Shown here: piece by piece, positions 37,237 to 50,392 of the stretch
Layout of the letters: each line of letters opens with the position of its first letter
Numbering within the stretch: position 1 is the first letter of the stretch
NCBI GenBank assembly: GCA_011389655.1
Contig: JAABTX010000003.1
Location: forward strand, 1 to 64,000
Length of the DNA stretch: 64,000 bases
Reading direction: 5' to 3'
Source of the DNA: Thioalkalivibrio sp.
Lineage (GTDB): Bacteria; Pseudomonadota; Gammaproteobacteria; Ectothiorhodospirales; Ectothiorhodospiraceae
Made by a program: the position numbers and the translations under genes
The notes under the pieces: model-generated
The model's database searches: none
What the model saw: the letters and a program-made list of their open reading frames with translations, nothing else
What the model was told of the DNA's origin: nothing

Positions 37237-37710
37237 ATGCTGAAGGATATCGAAAATCTGCCGCGAGGGAGCCGTTTTTCGCGCTCGGAGATCTTTGCCG
37301 GGCTGAGGCTGAACGCCGATGGACTGATTCCGGCGATCGCCCAGCAGCACGACACCGGAGAGGTCCTGATGATGGCCTGGATGAACGAGGAGGCCCTGAA
37401 CGAGACCCTGGCGACGGGGCGCGTGTGCTATTTCTCCCGTTCCCGCAACCGTCTCTGGAGAAAGGGCGAGAGCTCGGGCCAGGTGCAGCAGCTGAAGGGG
37501 CTGTACATCGACTGCGATGGCGACACCCTGCTGCTGCGCGTGGACCAGACCGGGCCGGCCTGCCACACCGGCCGCTCCAACTGCTTCTTCCTGCGGGTAG
37601 ACGGCGACGAGGTGGTCATCACCACGAACCCGCTGATCGACCCCGAGACCCTGTACGGCGGCCACGGCGCATCCGGCGCCAACGCCGGGTCACCGAAAGA
37701 TCCGCAATGA
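37237..37710 (+). CDS. hisI: Phosphoribosyl-AMP cyclohydrolase
   Basis: [61 protein letters not shown]. Confidence 0.95.
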   Translation: MLKDIENLPRGSRFSRSEIFAGLRLNADGLIPAIAQQHDTGEVLMMAWMNEEALNETLATGRVCYFSRSRNRLWRKGESSGQVQQLKGLYIDCDGDTLLLRVDQTGPACHTGRSNCFFLRVDGDEVVITTNPLIDPETLYGGHGASGANAGSPKDPQ

Positions 37711-39113
37711 AGACGCTGCTCCTGCACAACACCCTCGGAGGCGAAACCGCGCCCTTTGCGCCGGCCGATCCGGGCCGTGTGACCATGTATGTCTGCGGGC
37801 CCACGGTGTACAACTACGTGCACATCGGCAACGGACGTCCGGTGGTCGTGTTCGACGTGCTGTTCCGCGTGCTGCGGGCGCTGTACGGACCCGAACACGT
37901 GGTCTATGCCCGCAACATCACCGACGTGGACGACAAGATCAACCAGGCCGCAGCCGCCAACGACGAGGACATCGGCACGCTGACCGCGCGCTTCACCGAG
38001 GCCTTCCACGAGGATGTCGCCCGCCTGGGCGCCCTGCCTCCGACCCTGGAGCCGCGCGCCACCGCCCACGTCGGCGAGATGATCGCGATGATCGAGCACC
38101 TGATCGCCAGCGGCCACGCCTATGTCGCCGGCGGACACGTGCTCTACGACGTCCGTTCCTACCCCGGGTACGGCCGTCTGTCCCGGCGCAGCCTGGACGA
38201 CATGCGGGCCGGGGCGCGGGTCGAGGTCGCGGACTACAAGCGCGACCCCGCCGACTTCGTGCTGTGGAAGCCGTCACGGCCCGGGGAACCCGCCTGGGAC
38301 AGTCCCTGGGGCCCGGGCCGGCCCGGCTGGCATCTCGAGTGCTCGGCGATGACCGAGGCCCACCTCGGGGACACCATCGACATCCACGGCGGCGGTCACG
38401 ACCTGGTCTTTCCGCATCACGAGAACGAGATCGCCCAGAGCTGCGCGGCACACGGCGTGGAATACGCCCGCTTCTGGGTGCACAACGGCCACGTCACGGT
38501 GGACGGCGAGAAGATGTCCAAGTCCCTGGGCAACTTCCGGCTGCTTCGGGATCTGCTCGAGGTCTACCCGGGCGAGGTGCTCAGGCTCGCCCTGCTGGCC
38601 CGTCACTACCGCGCACCGCTGAACTTCTCCGAGCGCGGACTGGAACAGGCGCGTAACAGCCTGAACAGCCTCTACCGCGTGCTGCGCGAACATGCCGACG
38701 TACCGGCCGGAACGGCCGATGCGCGCGACAGCGCGGTCTTCGATGCGCTGCTCGACGATCTCAACACACCGGGTGCGATCGCCGGTCTGCACCAACTGGC
38801 CGACCTGCTGGCCGCAGCGCATACACCGGAAGAGGCCGCAGCGCGCAAGGCGGAGCTGCTGGCAGCCGGTGAGGTGCTGGGCGTGCTGCAGCAGGACCCG
38901 GTGGGCTGGTTCCAGGCCGGGGCGGAGGACGCGGTCTCCGCGGAATGGATCGAGGCTCGCATCGCCGAGCGCCAGGCGGCCCGCAAGGCCCGCGACTTCC
39001 AGCGTTCCGACGCGATCCGCGACGAACTGGCCGCGGCCGGGATCCTGCTGGAGGACACACCGGAGGGTACGCGGTGGCAACGGGCGGACACGGTCCCGAC
39101 CGACGGCCCATGA
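37707..39113 (+). CDS. cysS: Cysteinyl-tRNA synthetase
   Basis: [65 protein letters not shown] overlap with hisI. Confidence 0.97.
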   Translation: MKTLLLHNTLGGETAPFAPADPGRVTMYVCGPTVYNYVHIGNGRPVVVFDVLFRVLRALYGPEHVVYARNITDVDDKINQAAAANDEDIGTLTARFTEAFHEDVARLGALPPTLEPRATAHVGEMIAMIEHLIASGHAYVAGGHVLYDVRSYPGYGRLSRRSLDDMRAGARVEVADYKRDPADFVLWKPSRPGEPAWDSPWGPGRPGWHLECSAMTEAHLGDTIDIHGGGHDLVFPHHENEIAQSCAAHGVEYARFWVHNGHVTVDGEKMSKSLGNFRLLRDLLEVYPGEVLRLALLARHYRAPLNFSERGLEQARNSLNSLYRVLREHADVPAGTADARDSAVFDALLDDLNTPGAIAGLHQLADLLAAAHTPEEAAARKAELLAAGEVLGVLQQDPVGWFQAGAEDAVSAEWIEARIAERQAARKARDFQRSDAIRDELAAAGILLEDTPEGTRWQRADTVPTDGP

Positions 39114-39745
39114 ACCGCATCCTCCCGATCGCGGTCCTGCTGCTCTTTTGCGGGACACTCACCGCCCATCCGCATGCGTGGATCGATCTGCGCGTCAGCG
39201 TGCTGTTCACCGAGGCGGGCGACCTGAAGGCCTTGCGGCAGGAGTGGGCCTTCGACCCCACCTACAGCCACCTGCTGCTGGAGGACCTGGCTGCCGGTCA
39301 GCCGGACCTGGACCTCGACACGGCCTTGCAGGTGATGACGGAACGCATGCTCGCGAATCTGCGCGAACATGGCTACTTCACGGAGATCGAGATGGGTGGG
39401 CGGCGCCTTGAGCCGGCACCGGCGCGCAATGGCTCCCTGAATCTGCGCCAGCGGCGGCTGCACCTGCAGTTCGAGCTCCCCCTGGAGGCGGCGCGTCCGG
39501 ATCCGACACAGCCGCTGAGCTACCGCGTGTACGACCCGACCTACTGGATCGAGATCCTGCACGACGAGGAAGACGTGATCCATCTCGCCGGCGGCAGCGG
39601 CTGCAGTACGCGTATCGAGTCCCCGCGACCGGAGGCCCGGCTGGTGGCCTATGCGGCCACGCTTGATCGGAACCAGCGGGCGCCCATCGAGGATCTCGGC
39701 AGACCCTTCGCCGAGGTCGTCTCCGTCGAATGCACACCACGATAG
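39110..39745 (+). CDS. DUF1007 family periplasmic protein
   Basis: [37 protein letters not shown]; followed by NicO-type transporter. Confidence 0.8.
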   Translation: MNRILPIAVLLLFCGTLTAHPHAWIDLRVSVLFTEAGDLKALRQEWAFDPTYSHLLLEDLAAGQPDLDLDTALQVMTERMLANLREHGYFTEIEMGGRRLEPAPARNGSLNLRQRRLHLQFELPLEAARPDPTQPLSYRVYDPTYWIEILHDEEDVIHLAGGSGCSTRIESPRPEARLVAYAATLDRNQRAPIEDLGRPFAEVVSVECTPR

Positions 39746-39759
39746 GCATCGAGGCACCC

Positions 39760-40890
<1,131 letters not shown>

Positions 40891-40939
40891 GGACGCCGTA
40901 CCCCTCTCCCGCCTCGGCGGGGGAAGGGGGACCGGGGAA

Positions 40940-40965
40940 GGGGACCGATTTATGAATCTGTCCCC
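40940..40965. repeat. Dispersed palindrome variant GGGGACCGATTTATGAATCTGTCCCC
   Basis: Same family, two mismatches. Confidence 0.85.
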
Positions 40966-41083
40966 GGAGGGCTTGCGGAGGGCTCTCCCAATCCGCCGGA
41001 AAGGGCCACGCTTGCGCTCCAACGCGGCAACCGGTAAAAACCGGACACCGCCCTCGCGGGCGCCGCGTCGTCTCAGGAGCACC

Positions 41084-42898
41084 ATGACCACGTCCGTGAT
41101 CGTCCCGGAAACGGCCGAGAGCCTCGCCGGCCTCTTCCGCGAGCGTGTGCGCGCGAACCCCACCAAGACCGCCTACCGGCAATACGATCACGCCCGGGGG
41201 GACTGGGTCAGGTGCACCTGGGCCGACATGGCGGCGGAGGTCGGGCGGTGGCAGTTCGCGCTGCGGCGCGAGGGGCTCGAGCCGGGCGACCGCGTCGCGA
41301 TGATGCTCCGCAACTGCAGGGAGTGGGTGACCTTTGACCTGGCGGCGCTGGGTCTCGGGCTGATCACCATACCGCTGTACACCGACGATCGCGCCGAAAA
41401 CATCGCCTATATCCTGGAACAGGCCGGCGTGAAGCTGCTGCTGGTGGAGGGCAAGATCCAGTGGCGCCGCCTGGCCCCGGCGCGGGACCGGATGCCGACG
41501 GTGAAGAGCATCATCTCGCTGCACAGCATCGAGGACGAGGACCTGCCCGGCGATCCACGCCTGAAGATGGCCCCCGACTGGCTGTTCGGGCTGGACGGCG
41601 AGCTGATCACGCGATCCGTCGAACCGGATGCGCTGGCGACCATCGTCTACACCTCCGGCACCACCGGCCGGCCGAAGGGGGTGATGCTGTCGCACCGGAA
41701 CATCCTGTTCAATGCCCATGCCGCCTCGCAGTGCGGGCCCCTGAACCAGGATGACGTCTTCCTCTCGTTCCTGCCGCTGTCGCACACGCTGGAGCGGACC
41801 GCCGGCTGCTACCTGCCGATGATGATTGGCGCAGAGGTGGCCTTCGCCCGCTCGATCCCGCAGCTGGGTGAGGATCTGACCGTGGTCCGCCCCACCGTAC
41901 TGATCTCGGTACCCCGCATCTACGAGAGCGTGTACGCGAAGATCCAGGCCGGGCTGAAGCAGAAGTCGGCCCTCGCCCGCGCCCTGTTCCGGCTTACCGT
42001 CGATACCGGCTGGGCCCGCTTCGAGCACGCGCAGGGACGCGCGGGCTGGTCCCCACGCCTGCTGCTATGGCCCCTGCTCGACCGGCTCGTGGCGCGCAAG
42101 GTCCGGGCACGGCTGGGTGGCCGCATGCAGTACGCGGTGTGCGGAGGCGCGCCCCTGCCACCTCCGATCGCGCGCTTCTTCACCGGCCTCGGCCTGCCCG
42201 TCTACCACGGCTATGGTCTGACCGAATCGAGCCCCGTGGTCAGCGCAAACCGCCCAGCCGACAATCTGCCCGCCTCGATCGGCCGGCCACTGCCGGGAGT
42301 GGATGTTCGAGTGGGTCCGAAGGACGAACTGCTGACCCGCAGCCCCTCGGTGATGCTCGGCTACTGGCAGGACGAGGAGGCCACGAAGGCGACCATCGAC
42401 GACGACGGGTGGCTGCGCACTGGCGACAAGGCGCGCTTCGACGAAGAGGGCCACATCTTCATCACCGGGCGGATCAAGGACATCATCGTGCTCGGCAATG
42501 GCGAAAAGCTCCCGCCGGCCGACATGGAGATGGCGATCCAGCTCGACAGCCTGTTCGAACAGGTCATGATCGTGGGCGAGGGCCGACCCTTTCTGTCGGC
42601 CCTCGTGGTGCTGAATCCGGAGGCGTGGCGCGAGTTTGCCGCGCAACTCGACGTCAACCCGGCAAGCGGCGAGGATCTGCGCAGCCGCTTCGTCGAACGC
42701 AGCCTGCTCGCACGAGTCAACCGCCAGCTCCACGACTTCCCCGGCTTCGCCCGGATCCGGCGCCTGATCCCGCTGCGCGAGCCGTGGACGGTGGACCATG
42801 GCCTGCTGACCCCCACCCTGAAGATGAAGCGCGAGCGCATCGCGGACAGTTTCCGGGACGAGGTCGACGCCGCCTACGCGGATTATGCGGATATCTGA
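41084..42898 (+). CDS. Long-chain acyl-CoA synthetase (AMP-dependent, FadD15-like)
   Basis: IVYTSGTTGRPKGVMLSH, GYGLTESSPVVSAN, DGWLRTGDKARFDEEGHIFITGRIKDIIV. Confidence 0.93.
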   Translation: MTTSVIVPETAESLAGLFRERVRANPTKTAYRQYDHARGDWVRCTWADMAAEVGRWQFALRREGLEPGDRVAMMLRNCREWVTFDLAALGLGLITIPLYTDDRAENIAYILEQAGVKLLLVEGKIQWRRLAPARDRMPTVKSIISLHSIEDEDLPGDPRLKMAPDWLFGLDGELITRSVEPDALATIVYTSGTTGRPKGVMLSHRNILFNAHAASQCGPLNQDDVFLSFLPLSHTLERTAGCYLPMMIGAEVAFARSIPQLGEDLTVVRPTVLISVPRIYESVYAKIQAGLKQKSALARALFRLTVDTGWARFEHAQGRAGWSPRLLLWPLLDRLVARKVRARLGGRMQYAVCGGAPLPPPIARFFTGLGLPVYHGYGLTESSPVVSANRPADNLPASIGRPLPGVDVRVGPKDELLTRSPSVMLGYWQDEEATKATIDDDGWLRTGDKARFDEEGHIFITGRIKDIIVLGNGEKLPPADMEMAIQLDSLFEQVMIVGEGRPFLSALVVLNPEAWREFAAQLDVNPASGEDLRSRFVERSLLARVNRQLHDFPGFARIRRLIPLREPWTVDHGLLTPTLKMKRERIADSFRDEVDAAYADYADI

Positions 42899-42924
42899 GG
42901 AAAGGTCGATTCATCCGGCCTCCT

Positions 42925-43102
42925 GTAGGAGCGAGCCTGCTCGCGAACGCGCCGAAGGCGCGACCAACGCCGGGGCCCGCCCAACGCCCATTCGCGTGCG
43001 AGGCACGCTCCTACGGCGTTCGCTCCGACCCCCGTGGGAGGCGGGCCTCTCGCCGATTCCGGCGCCGGGGAGGATCGGCCGGGGGGCTGGTCTCCTACGA
43101 GG
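42925..43102. repeat. REP-like cluster (GTAGGAGCGAGCCTGCTCGCGAA... and GTGGGAGGCGGGCC...CTCCTACGA)
   Basis: Two adjacent palindromic units; second related to 7113-7192. Confidence 0.75.
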
Positions 43103-43129
43103 GTCGGGCCCGACGGCAGCTCCCCTCAT

Positions 43130-44296
43130 TTACCTCGCAAGAACCGGCCGCAGCCGCGCGACGGCCTCCTCGAGACGCTCGCGCGGCTGCGTGTAGGCGA
43201 TGCGGATGTGATCGCGTCCGGAGCCGGGGCTGAAGTCCGTCCCGGGGGTCAGGGCGACCCCGACCTCGTCGAGAATTCGGGCGCACAGGGCCTCCGAGTC
43301 GGATCCGTGGGCGCGGCTGTCCGCATAGATGTAGAAGGCGCCCTCGGGGCGGGCGTGCAGCTCGAGGCCGAGCCCGGGGAGCGCCGCGAGCAGGAAGTCG
43401 CGCCGCGCCTGCAGCTCACGGACCCGCGCCTGCAACAGGGTCTCGGTGGCGGGCTCGAAGGCGGCCAGCGCAGCCGTCTGGGCCACGGTCGGCGGGGCGA
43501 CGAAGAGATTTTGCGCCAGCCGTCTGACCGGCTCGATCCAGTCCTCCGGCACCACCATCCAGCCCAGACGCCAGCCGGTCATCACGTAGTACTTGGAGAA
43601 GCTGTTCACGATGACCGCGTCGGGCACCGTCGAGAGCGCGGTGCCGGGCGGCCGGTCGAAGATCAGGCGCCCGTAGATCTCGTCCATGATCAGCACCCCG
43701 CCGCGCCCCCGGACCACCTCGGCGATGGCGGTCAACTCCGCCTCCGGGAGCAGCGTTCCGGTGGGGTTCGCGGGCGATGCCAGCATCAACGCGCGGGTCC
43801 CGGGACGCCATGCGGCCGCGATCCGGCTCGCGGTGGGCTGGAAGCCCGATTGCGGCGGGACGGGTACCGGGACCGGCTGCCCGCCCAGGGCGGTGACGAA
43901 CTGGCGGTTGCAGGCGTAACCGGGGTCGGGCAACAGCACCGCGTCGCCTGCATCGGTCCCGGCCGCGAGCGCAAGCAGGATCGCCGCCGAGGCTCCGCTG
44001 GTGACGACCACGCGTTCCGGATCGATGCGCAGACCGTAGAGCCTCAGGTAGTCCCCGGCGATCGCGGCGCGCAGTGCACCGGTACCGTGCGCCGGCGTGT
44101 ACCGGACCACGCCCGCGGCCATGGCCCGTGTTGCCGCCGCAACGACCGGCTCCGGGGTGGGGAAGTCCGGCTCCCCCACCTCCAGGTGGATCACGTCCCG
44201 GCCCACGGCCTCCAGGGCCTGGGACCGGGCCAGCACCTGCATCACCCGGAACGGCTCCATCCCGAGGCCCCGCTCCGACAGTCCCGGCGCGGACAT
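43130..44296 (-). CDS. PLP-dependent aminotransferase (class I/II)
   Basis: IHLEVGEPDFPTPEPV, NPTGT, VNSFSKYYVMTGWRLGW, SGRDHIRIAY. Confidence 0.93.
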   Translation of the reverse strand: MSAPGLSERGLGMEPFRVMQVLARSQALEAVGRDVIHLEVGEPDFPTPEPVVAAATRAMAAGVVRYTPAHGTGALRAAIAGDYLRLYGLRIDPERVVVTSGASAAILLALAAGTDAGDAVLLPDPGYACNRQFVTALGGQPVPVPVPPQSGFQPTASRIAAAWRPGTRALMLASPANPTGTLLPEAELTAIAEVVRGRGGVLIMDEIYGRLIFDRPPGTALSTVPDAVIVNSFSKYYVMTGWRLGWMVVPEDWIEPVRRLAQNLFVAPPTVAQTAALAAFEPATETLLQARVRELQARRDFLLAALPGLGLELHARPEGAFYIYADSRAHGSDSEALCARILDEVGVALTPGTDFSPGSGRDHIRIAYTQPRERLEEAVARLRPVLAR

Positions 44297-44298
44297 CC

Positions 44299-45726
44299 TC
44301 AGCGCTTCTTCACGTGGCGCAGCATGCGCTTGCGCTTGCGCCGCTGCCGTTCCGTGAGCACGTTCCTGCGGCCGGCAAAGGGATTCCTGCCGGTCCTGAA
44401 CTCCAGGCGCAACGGGGTTCCGACCAGTCCCAGGTGCTTGCGAAAGAAGTTCTCCAGGAAGCGCTTGTAGCTCGCCGGCAGGGCCTCGGTCTGGTTGCCG
44501 TGGATCACGATCACGGGCGGGTTCTGCCCGCCCTGGTGGGCATAGCGCAGCTTGATCCGCCGGTGTCCGACCAGCGGCGGCTGATGTTCGGCCACCGCCG
44601 ATTCGAGCAGCCGGGAGAGCTGCGGGGTGGAGAGCTCGGCGAAGGCGCTGGCCCAGGCCTCGCGCACGTCCTCGAGCAGGTGTCCGACGTTCGTGCCGTG
44701 CAGCGCCGAGATCAGGCGCAGCCGCGCGAAACGCAGGAAACCGAGCCGGCGCTCGAGGTCCCGGCGCACCATCTCGCGGCTATCCGGCTCGAGGCCATCC
44801 CACTTGTTCACCGCCAGCACGAGCGCCCTCCCCGCCTCCAGCGCCAGGCCGAGCAGGTGGGCGTCCTGATCCGCGATGCCGGACTGGGCATCGAGCACCA
44901 TGATCACCACGTGCGCGGCCTCGATCGCCTTCAGCGTCTTGATCACGCTGAATTTCTCCACGGTGTCGTGTACCCGGGCCCGGCGCCGCACGCCGGCCGT
45001 GTCGATCAGCGTGTAATCCTGCCCGTCGCGGGTGAAGGGAATGAAGATGCTGTCCCGCGTGGTTCCGGCGATCGGGGTGGCGAGCACGCGCTCAGCGCCC
45101 AGCAGCCGGTTGATCAGCGTGGACTTGCCGACGTTCGGACGGCCGATCACCGCGACCCGGATTCCGGGCCAGCGATCCAGTGCCTCCGCCTCTTCTGCCG
45201 GGACCGGCCCCTCGCCGCCCGGTTCCGCCTGCTGCAGATCGAGTTCATCGCGCACCCGCTGCATCAGTACCGTGACCCCGCGCCCGTGCACGGCCGCGAT
45301 CGGCAGGATAGGCCCGAGTCCGAGGGCGTGGAACTCCGCGGTGGCCGAATCGATGTCGAGACCGTCGGTCTTGTTCGCCACCACGAGGGCCCGCACCCCC
45401 TCGCTGCGCAGCCCGCGCGCGATCGACTCGTCCAGTGCGGTCAACCCGGCCCGGGCATCCACCATCAGCAGCACCAGGTCGGCCTCGGCGATCGCCTGGC
45501 GCGTCTGCCGGGCCATCGCGGCGTCCATGGTCTCTTCCTCGCCCGACAGCCCCCCGGTGTCCACCACCATGTACGGGAAGCCACCGGTCCGGCCAATCCC
45601 GTACTGGCGATCCCTGGTGAGGCCCGGCAGGTCCGCGACCAGTGCGTCCCTGGAACGCGTGAGTTGGTTGAAGAGTGTGGATTTTCCGACATTGGGCCGC
45701 CCGACCAGGGCGATCACCGGAATCAT
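44299..45726 (-). CDS. der: Ribosome biogenesis GTPase Der (EngA)
   Basis: Two GTPase domains: [16 protein letters not shown] and [20 protein letters not shown]. Confidence 0.97.
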   Translation of the reverse strand: MIPVIALVGRPNVGKSTLFNQLTRSRDALVADLPGLTRDRQYGIGRTGGFPYMVVDTGGLSGEEETMDAAMARQTRQAIAEADLVLLMVDARAGLTALDESIARGLRSEGVRALVVANKTDGLDIDSATAEFHALGLGPILPIAAVHGRGVTVLMQRVRDELDLQQAEPGGEGPVPAEEAEALDRWPGIRVAVIGRPNVGKSTLINRLLGAERVLATPIAGTTRDSIFIPFTRDGQDYTLIDTAGVRRRARVHDTVEKFSVIKTLKAIEAAHVVIMVLDAQSGIADQDAHLLGLALEAGRALVLAVNKWDGLEPDSREMVRRDLERRLGFLRFARLRLISALHGTNVGHLLEDVREAWASAFAELSTPQLSRLLESAVAEHQPPLVGHRRIKLRYAHQGGQNPPVIVIHGNQTEALPASYKRFLENFFRKHLGLVGTPLRLEFRTGRNPFAGRRNVLTERQRRKRKRMLRHVKKR

Positions 45727-45786
45727 CCCGCCCACCCTGCAGAGGGCTCATGCGCCGGGCGCTGCCGACGCGCCCGGCGTCTGGTC

Positions 45787-46965
45787 TCAGTCATCGTCCA
45801 CACGCGCCCGGATCGCGCTGACCCGGCCATCGGCAGAGATGACATAGAGCACCCCGTCGTTCAGCACCGGCCGGGTGACGATCGCACCGGAACCCGGCCG
45901 GGTCCGGGCCATGATGCTGCCATCGTCGAGGCTCAGCCAGTGCAGGTAGCCCTGGTAATCCCCGACGACGGCCTGATCGCCGACCGCAACCGGTGCGGTA
46001 ACACCGCGCAACCGCAGGTCGCGCTGCTGCCAGAGGTCTCCGCCATTGCGCGGATCGAGCCCCCAGATGTGGCTGTCTGCCGCCGTCATCACCAGCACCG
46101 CGGACTCCGGATCGATGTCACCCCCCTGGTAGGAGGAGAATTCCCGGGACCAGATCGTGTCCCCGCTGTCCAGTGTGACCGCGACCAGGCGGCCCTGGTA
46201 GGTGGCGGCGAAGGCTGCGCCCCGATGGACCGGTATGTAGCCATCGGCATCGATCAGCCGCTCCAGTTCCGAGCGGCCGGAGGGAATCCCGACGGTGGCC
46301 TCCCACAGCACGTTGCCCCGACCGGCGCCCAGCATCAGCAGGCGCCCGGTGTCGAAACTGGCCAGCACCCTGCCGGGCAGTATCTGCGGCACCTGTGCGC
46401 CTCGCAGGCTCAGCGCGGGTGTGGTGCGCAGCGCCGTCCAGCGGGTGGAGCCCGAGGCCGCGTCCAGGGCGTGCAGCCGGCCGTCGTTGGTCCGTGCAAT
46501 CACCTGTCCACCCGCCACCGCGGAGACCGCCACCACCTCGCTGGACAGCTGCGTGCGCCAGATCTCGTCGCCGTCGTCGAGATTCACGGCGATCGCCAGG
46601 CCCTCGAGTGTCCCGAGCACGGCAATATCGTCCCCGACACCCATGCCCGCGGCGACCTGGACGTCATCCAGGCGCGTATCCCAGCGCGCGCTTCCGGAAT
46701 CGAGCTCCAGCGCCGTCACGCGACCACGGACATCCGCCACCACGATCAGGTCCTCGGTCACCCCGGGACGCATCTGCCAGAGAAAGCGGTCGCCGCCCCG
46801 GCCGATGGACCGGGACCACAGGGTGGTCGGCGTCCCCACCGCGGTGAACTCGGGCAGCGGTGCCGGCGGTTCCGTGGTGTCGCGGCTCCACAGGCCGCAG
46901 GCGGCAAGGGAGAGAACAAGCGCGGAGACCAGACCGAGACGCAGCGCAGCGGCGATCATGTTCAA
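45787..46965 (-). CDS. bamB: Outer membrane assembly lipoprotein BamB
   Basis: Lipobox LSLAACG, PQQ-like beta-propeller repeats; between der and yfgM-like gene. Confidence 0.92.
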   Translation of the reverse strand: MNMIAAALRLGLVSALVLSLAACGLWSRDTTEPPAPLPEFTAVGTPTTLWSRSIGRGGDRFLWQMRPGVTEDLIVVADVRGRVTALELDSGSARWDTRLDDVQVAAGMGVGDDIAVLGTLEGLAIAVNLDDGDEIWRTQLSSEVVAVSAVAGGQVIARTNDGRLHALDAASGSTRWTALRTTPALSLRGAQVPQILPGRVLASFDTGRLLMLGAGRGNVLWEATVGIPSGRSELERLIDADGYIPVHRGAAFAATYQGRLVAVTLDSGDTIWSREFSSYQGGDIDPESAVLVMTAADSHIWGLDPRNGGDLWQQRDLRLRGVTAPVAVGDQAVVGDYQGYLHWLSLDDGSIMARTRPGSGAIVTRPVLNDGVLYVISADGRVSAIRARVDDD

Positions 46966-47056
46966 TGGTGACCCTTGACCTGGCGGTGAGACAGAACCAG
47001 CACAGCATTGCGCGGCCGGAGTTCAATCTTCGGAATCACGTGTCGGGCCATTGCCG

Positions 47057-47671
47057 TCAGGCCGCGAGTTCATCGAGCTTCAGACGCAGAAACTCGGTGT
47101 CGTGTCCGGCCGCGAGGGCCTCCTCGTAGCGCCGCCGGGCCTCCTCGTTCTCGCCCCGGGCCCGGGCGATGTCGCCGCGGACCTCGGCGCGCAGCCCCGA
47201 AAAGGCATCCGAGGTCACATCCGCCAGCACCGCCTCCGCCTCGTCGACGCGTTCCGCAGCCACCAGATGACGCGCCAGGCGCAGCGACATGACCTGGCGA
47301 TAGCCCGCTTCCACGGCGGCCGAGCGCGCCTGCTCGAGCGCATGAATCGCCCTCTCCGAGTCGTCCTGGCGGACCGCGGCGTCCGCGATCAGCGCCCAGC
47401 CCATGGACACATAGGGCGTGCCGCGGCCGTTCTCGGCGAGTTCCGGTGCCAGCGCGGAGGCCTGCGCGAACTGGCCGGCCTCAACATGCGACCGCACCAT
47501 CATGTACAACTCGGATGCGGCCTCCGCACGGTCCGCCTGGCGATCGGTCCACCAGTTCCAGCCAAAGAGTCCGGCGATGCCCAGTATCACACCGCCGATG
47601 ACAGCGGATCCGTTGTCGGACCACCACTGCTTGATTCGTTCGCCTTTTTCCTCGTCGGTGAGGTCGCTCAT
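47057..47671 (-). CDS. YfgM-like tetratricopeptide protein
   Basis: [41 protein letters not shown]; hisS-yfgM-bamB order. Confidence 0.9.
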   Translation of the reverse strand: MSDLTDEEKGERIKQWWSDNGSAVIGGVILGIAGLFGWNWWTDRQADRAEAASELYMMVRSHVEAGQFAQASALAPELAENGRGTPYVSMGWALIADAAVRQDDSERAIHALEQARSAAVEAGYRQVMSLRLARHLVAAERVDEAEAVLADVTSDAFSGLRAEVRGDIARARGENEEARRRYEEALAAGHDTEFLRLKLDELAA

Positions 47672-48966
47672 CTGTCCGGTCCTCCGGGTTGTCTCTGAAG
47701 CCGCGCCCGCATCAGTGCCGGCAGATCCTGCTGGGCAAGCGTCAGCTGCCCGGCCGCCGAATCGCGCAGCGGCTTCAGCACCACCGTGCCCGCGGCGATC
47801 TCGTCGACACCAAGGATAACCGCGTAGCGGGCACCGGTCCTGTCGGCCTTCTTCATCTGCGCCTTCATGCTGCCGCCGCCGCAGTTCAGCGTCAGACGCA
47901 GTGTCGGCAGTTCGTCGCGCAGGCGCTCGGCCAGCGCGAAGGCCTCCGGGCCCGCCCCGGCCCCGGCCGGGACGACCAGATAGATATCCGGCCCCACCGG
48001 CTCCGATGCCGATCCCTGCGCGAGCAGCAGGGTAACCAGCCGCTCGAGGCCCATCGCGAGCCCGATGGCCGGGGTGGCGCGTCCACCCAGCTGTTCCACC
48101 AGGCCGTCGTAGCGCCCCCCCGCACAGACCGTGCCCTGGGCGCCGAGTTCGTCGGTGACCCACTCGAACACCGTGTGGGTGTAGTAGTCGAGCCCGCGCA
48201 CGAGGCGCGGATTGTGCGTGTAGGCGATGCCCAGGGTGTCGAGATGGGTCAGCAGCATGTCGAAGTGCGCGCGCGATTCCGCGTCGAGATCGTCGAACAG
48301 GGTCGGCGCCTCGCGCGCCACCGCAGCGGTGTCGGGATGCTTGCTGTCCAGAAGCCGCAGGGGATTGTCGTAGAGCCGCCGAAGTGCCTCCGGATCCAGC
48401 GCCTCCTGGCGGGCCTCAAAATAGGTGATCAGCCGATCACGGTAACGGGCGCGGCTGGCGGGGGTGCCGAGGGTATTGATCTCCAGGCGCAGGTTGCGCA
48501 GCCCCAGCGTTCGCCAGAGTCTGGCGGTGAAGGCCAGCAGCTCGGCGTCGATGTCCGGGCCCGGCACCCCGAAGACCTCGATGCCGACCTGATGGAACTG
48601 CCGGTAGCGGCCCTTCTGCGGACGCTCGTGCCGGAACATCGGCCCCAGGTACCAGAGCCGCTGCACCTGATTGTGCAGCAGACCGTGCTCGATGCCGGCG
48701 CGCACGCAGCCCGCGGTACCCTCCGGCCGCAGGCTCAGCAGATCGCCATTGCGATCCTCGAAGGTGTACATCTCCTTTTCGACGATGTCGGTGACATCGC
48801 CGATCGAGCGCGCGAAGAGTTCGGTAAACTCGACCGACGGCAGACGGATCTCCTGGTAACCGTAGGCCTCGAGCTGGCGGCGGATCTGGTGCTCGAGTTC
48901 CTGCCACACGTGCACCGTGTCGGGCAGGATGTCGTGCATTCCCCGGATCGATCGAATCGCCTTCAT
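47668..48966 (-). CDS. hisS: Histidyl-tRNA synthetase
   Basis: [36 protein letters not shown]. Confidence 0.97.
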   Translation of the reverse strand: MKAIRSIRGMHDILPDTVHVWQELEHQIRRQLEAYGYQEIRLPSVEFTELFARSIGDVTDIVEKEMYTFEDRNGDLLSLRPEGTAGCVRAGIEHGLLHNQVQRLWYLGPMFRHERPQKGRYRQFHQVGIEVFGVPGPDIDAELLAFTARLWRTLGLRNLRLEINTLGTPASRARYRDRLITYFEARQEALDPEALRRLYDNPLRLLDSKHPDTAAVAREAPTLFDDLDAESRAHFDMLLTHLDTLGIAYTHNPRLVRGLDYYTHTVFEWVTDELGAQGTVCAGGRYDGLVEQLGGRATPAIGLAMGLERLVTLLLAQGSASEPVGPDIYLVVPAGAGAGPEAFALAERLRDELPTLRLTLNCGGGSMKAQMKKADRTGARYAVILGVDEIAAGTVVLKPLRDSAAGQLTLAQQDLPALMRARLQRQPGGPDR

Positions 48967-49009
48967 GCCGGTACCGGTGCGCCGGCGCGGCTGTTGTGTG
49001 ACCGCCGCA

Positions 49010-50392
49010 TCAGTCGGCGCCCAGCGTCAATCGTGCGGTCCGGTCCTCGCGCGTGTATGCCTCCAGGGCCACCGGCCCGCCGTCCCGGCTCACGCGGACC
49101 TCGGGTGCATTGCCGAGGATCAACCGCGCCGGCATCTCCACCACGATGCGGCGTTCGTCGCCCGCATGGAAGACGCCCTGCAAGACCACGTCGTCGGCCG
49201 CGGAGCGGACTTCGATCCAGGAGGTTCCGTCAAAGGACAGGGTCAGCGTGCTTGGGTCGCCGACCGCGGCAACGCCACCCTGCCCCGAGGGTGGCATCGG
49301 CTCCGGAACGGCCGGCATCCCGGGGTCGGCCGGCATGCCCGTCTGCGCTTCCGCGCGCACGCCCGGATCAGGCGCTGGGACCGTGGTCGTTCCGGCCTCC
49401 GGGGTGCCCGGCATTGGTTCCGTGGCCGGTGCCGGTACTGCCGCCGATGGCTCCAATGGGGGCTCCGGCGCGGGCTCCGGAGCCGGCCCCGGCTCAGGCG
49501 CGGGCGCCGCCGGCTCGGCGGGAGCGGCAGGCAGCCCGGGCTCCTGCAGCAAGGGCTCCGGCGGGGCCGGCAACGGGTCGGGTGGCAACGGCTCGCCGAC
49601 CCGGCCGAGGGCCTCCGGCCCGGGAACCCGCTGCAGTTCCTCCGCCGGCTCCGGCACCATTGGGGTTCCCGACTCCGGCTCGGCCAGCGGCTCGGGCGCA
49701 GCGCCTGCGAAGCGCTGGACCTGTTCGCCGAACCAATCCGACAGAGCGGCCGTCGGGGCCTCTCCGTTGCCACCGCTCCAGGTGTAGACGCCAAGGCCGA
49801 GGGCCGAGGCGAGGATCGCCGCCACCGTCAGCCCCCAGATACCGCGGCTCAGGCCCCAGCGCCCGGAGGCATCCCGCTGCACGGTGGCCTTGAGGACGGG
49901 CTCCGCGTAACCCAGCCCCTCGTAGGACCGGATCCAGGTCTCCGCGTCGTTGTTCAGTTCCCGCGCCACCGTCCGAAGGTAGCCGCGCACATAGGCCGGC
50001 GGCATCGCCTCGAAGCGGTTGGCCTCGAGGTCCTCGATGATCCGGCGGGACAGGCGCGTGCGCGAGGCAAGATCGGCGATGGCGATCCCCGCCCGCTCGC
50101 GTGCATGCCGCATGGCCGCCCCCGGGTGCCCCGGGGAGGCCTCCTCCATCTCCACTGGCGAGGACTGGGTGCGCGCAGTCAGGCTGCCGACCACCGACAC
50201 CGGCGGTCCCGGTTCGAGGATGTCATCGCGCCGCTGCCGTACACTGCCATTCACCCGGGGCGGGGCCTCGTCAGAGGCACCCGATTCCCGCTCACCGGAA
50301 CCGCCATTGCGCAGGCCCAGCGGCAGGCTGGAGATGTCATCGAGGTCATCCAGCCGGCCGAACACGGGCTCCTTGTCCTTCCGTTCAGCCAC
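49010..50392 (-). CDS. RodZ-like HTH/DUF4115 protein
   Basis: [29 protein letters not shown], single TM, Pro/Glu-rich linker, C-terminal [16 protein letters not shown]4115. Confidence 0.88.
   Translation of the reverse strand: MAERKDKEPVFGRLDDLDDISSLPLGLRNGGSGERESGASDEAPPRVNGSVRQRRDDILEPGPPVSVVGSLTARTQSSPVEMEEASPGHPGAAMRHARERAGIAIADLASRTRLSRRIIEDLEANRFEAMPPAYVRGYLRTVARELNNDAETWIRSYEGLGYAEPVLKATVQRDASGRWGLSRGIWGLTVAAILASALGLGVYTWSGGNGEAPTAALSDWFGEQVQRFAGAAPEPLAEPESGTPMVPEPAEELQRVPGPEALGRVGEPLPPDPLPAPPEPLLQEPGLPAAPAEPAAPAPEPGPAPEPAPEPPLEPSAAVPAPATEPMPGTPEAGTTTVPAPDPGVRAEAQTGMPADPGMPAVPEPMPPSGQGGVAAVGDPSTLTLSFDGTSWIEVRSAADDVVLQGVFHAGDERRIVVEMPARLILGNAPEVRVSRDGGPVALEAYTREDRTARLTLGAD

Noticed and set aside
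44074-46971. 965-aa plus-strand ORF opposite aminotransferase/der/bamB
   Set aside because: Antisense shadow ORF caused by high GC; opposite strand encodes clear der and bamB
49280-49700. Pro/Glu/Ala-rich repetitive stretch as a separate repeat element
   Set aside because: Explained as the low-complexity periplasmic linker of the RodZ-like protein
47689-49893. 734-aa plus-strand ORF opposite hisS/rodZ
   Set aside because: Antisense to well-supported genes; low-complexity Pro/Arg-rich tail mirrors the RodZ linker
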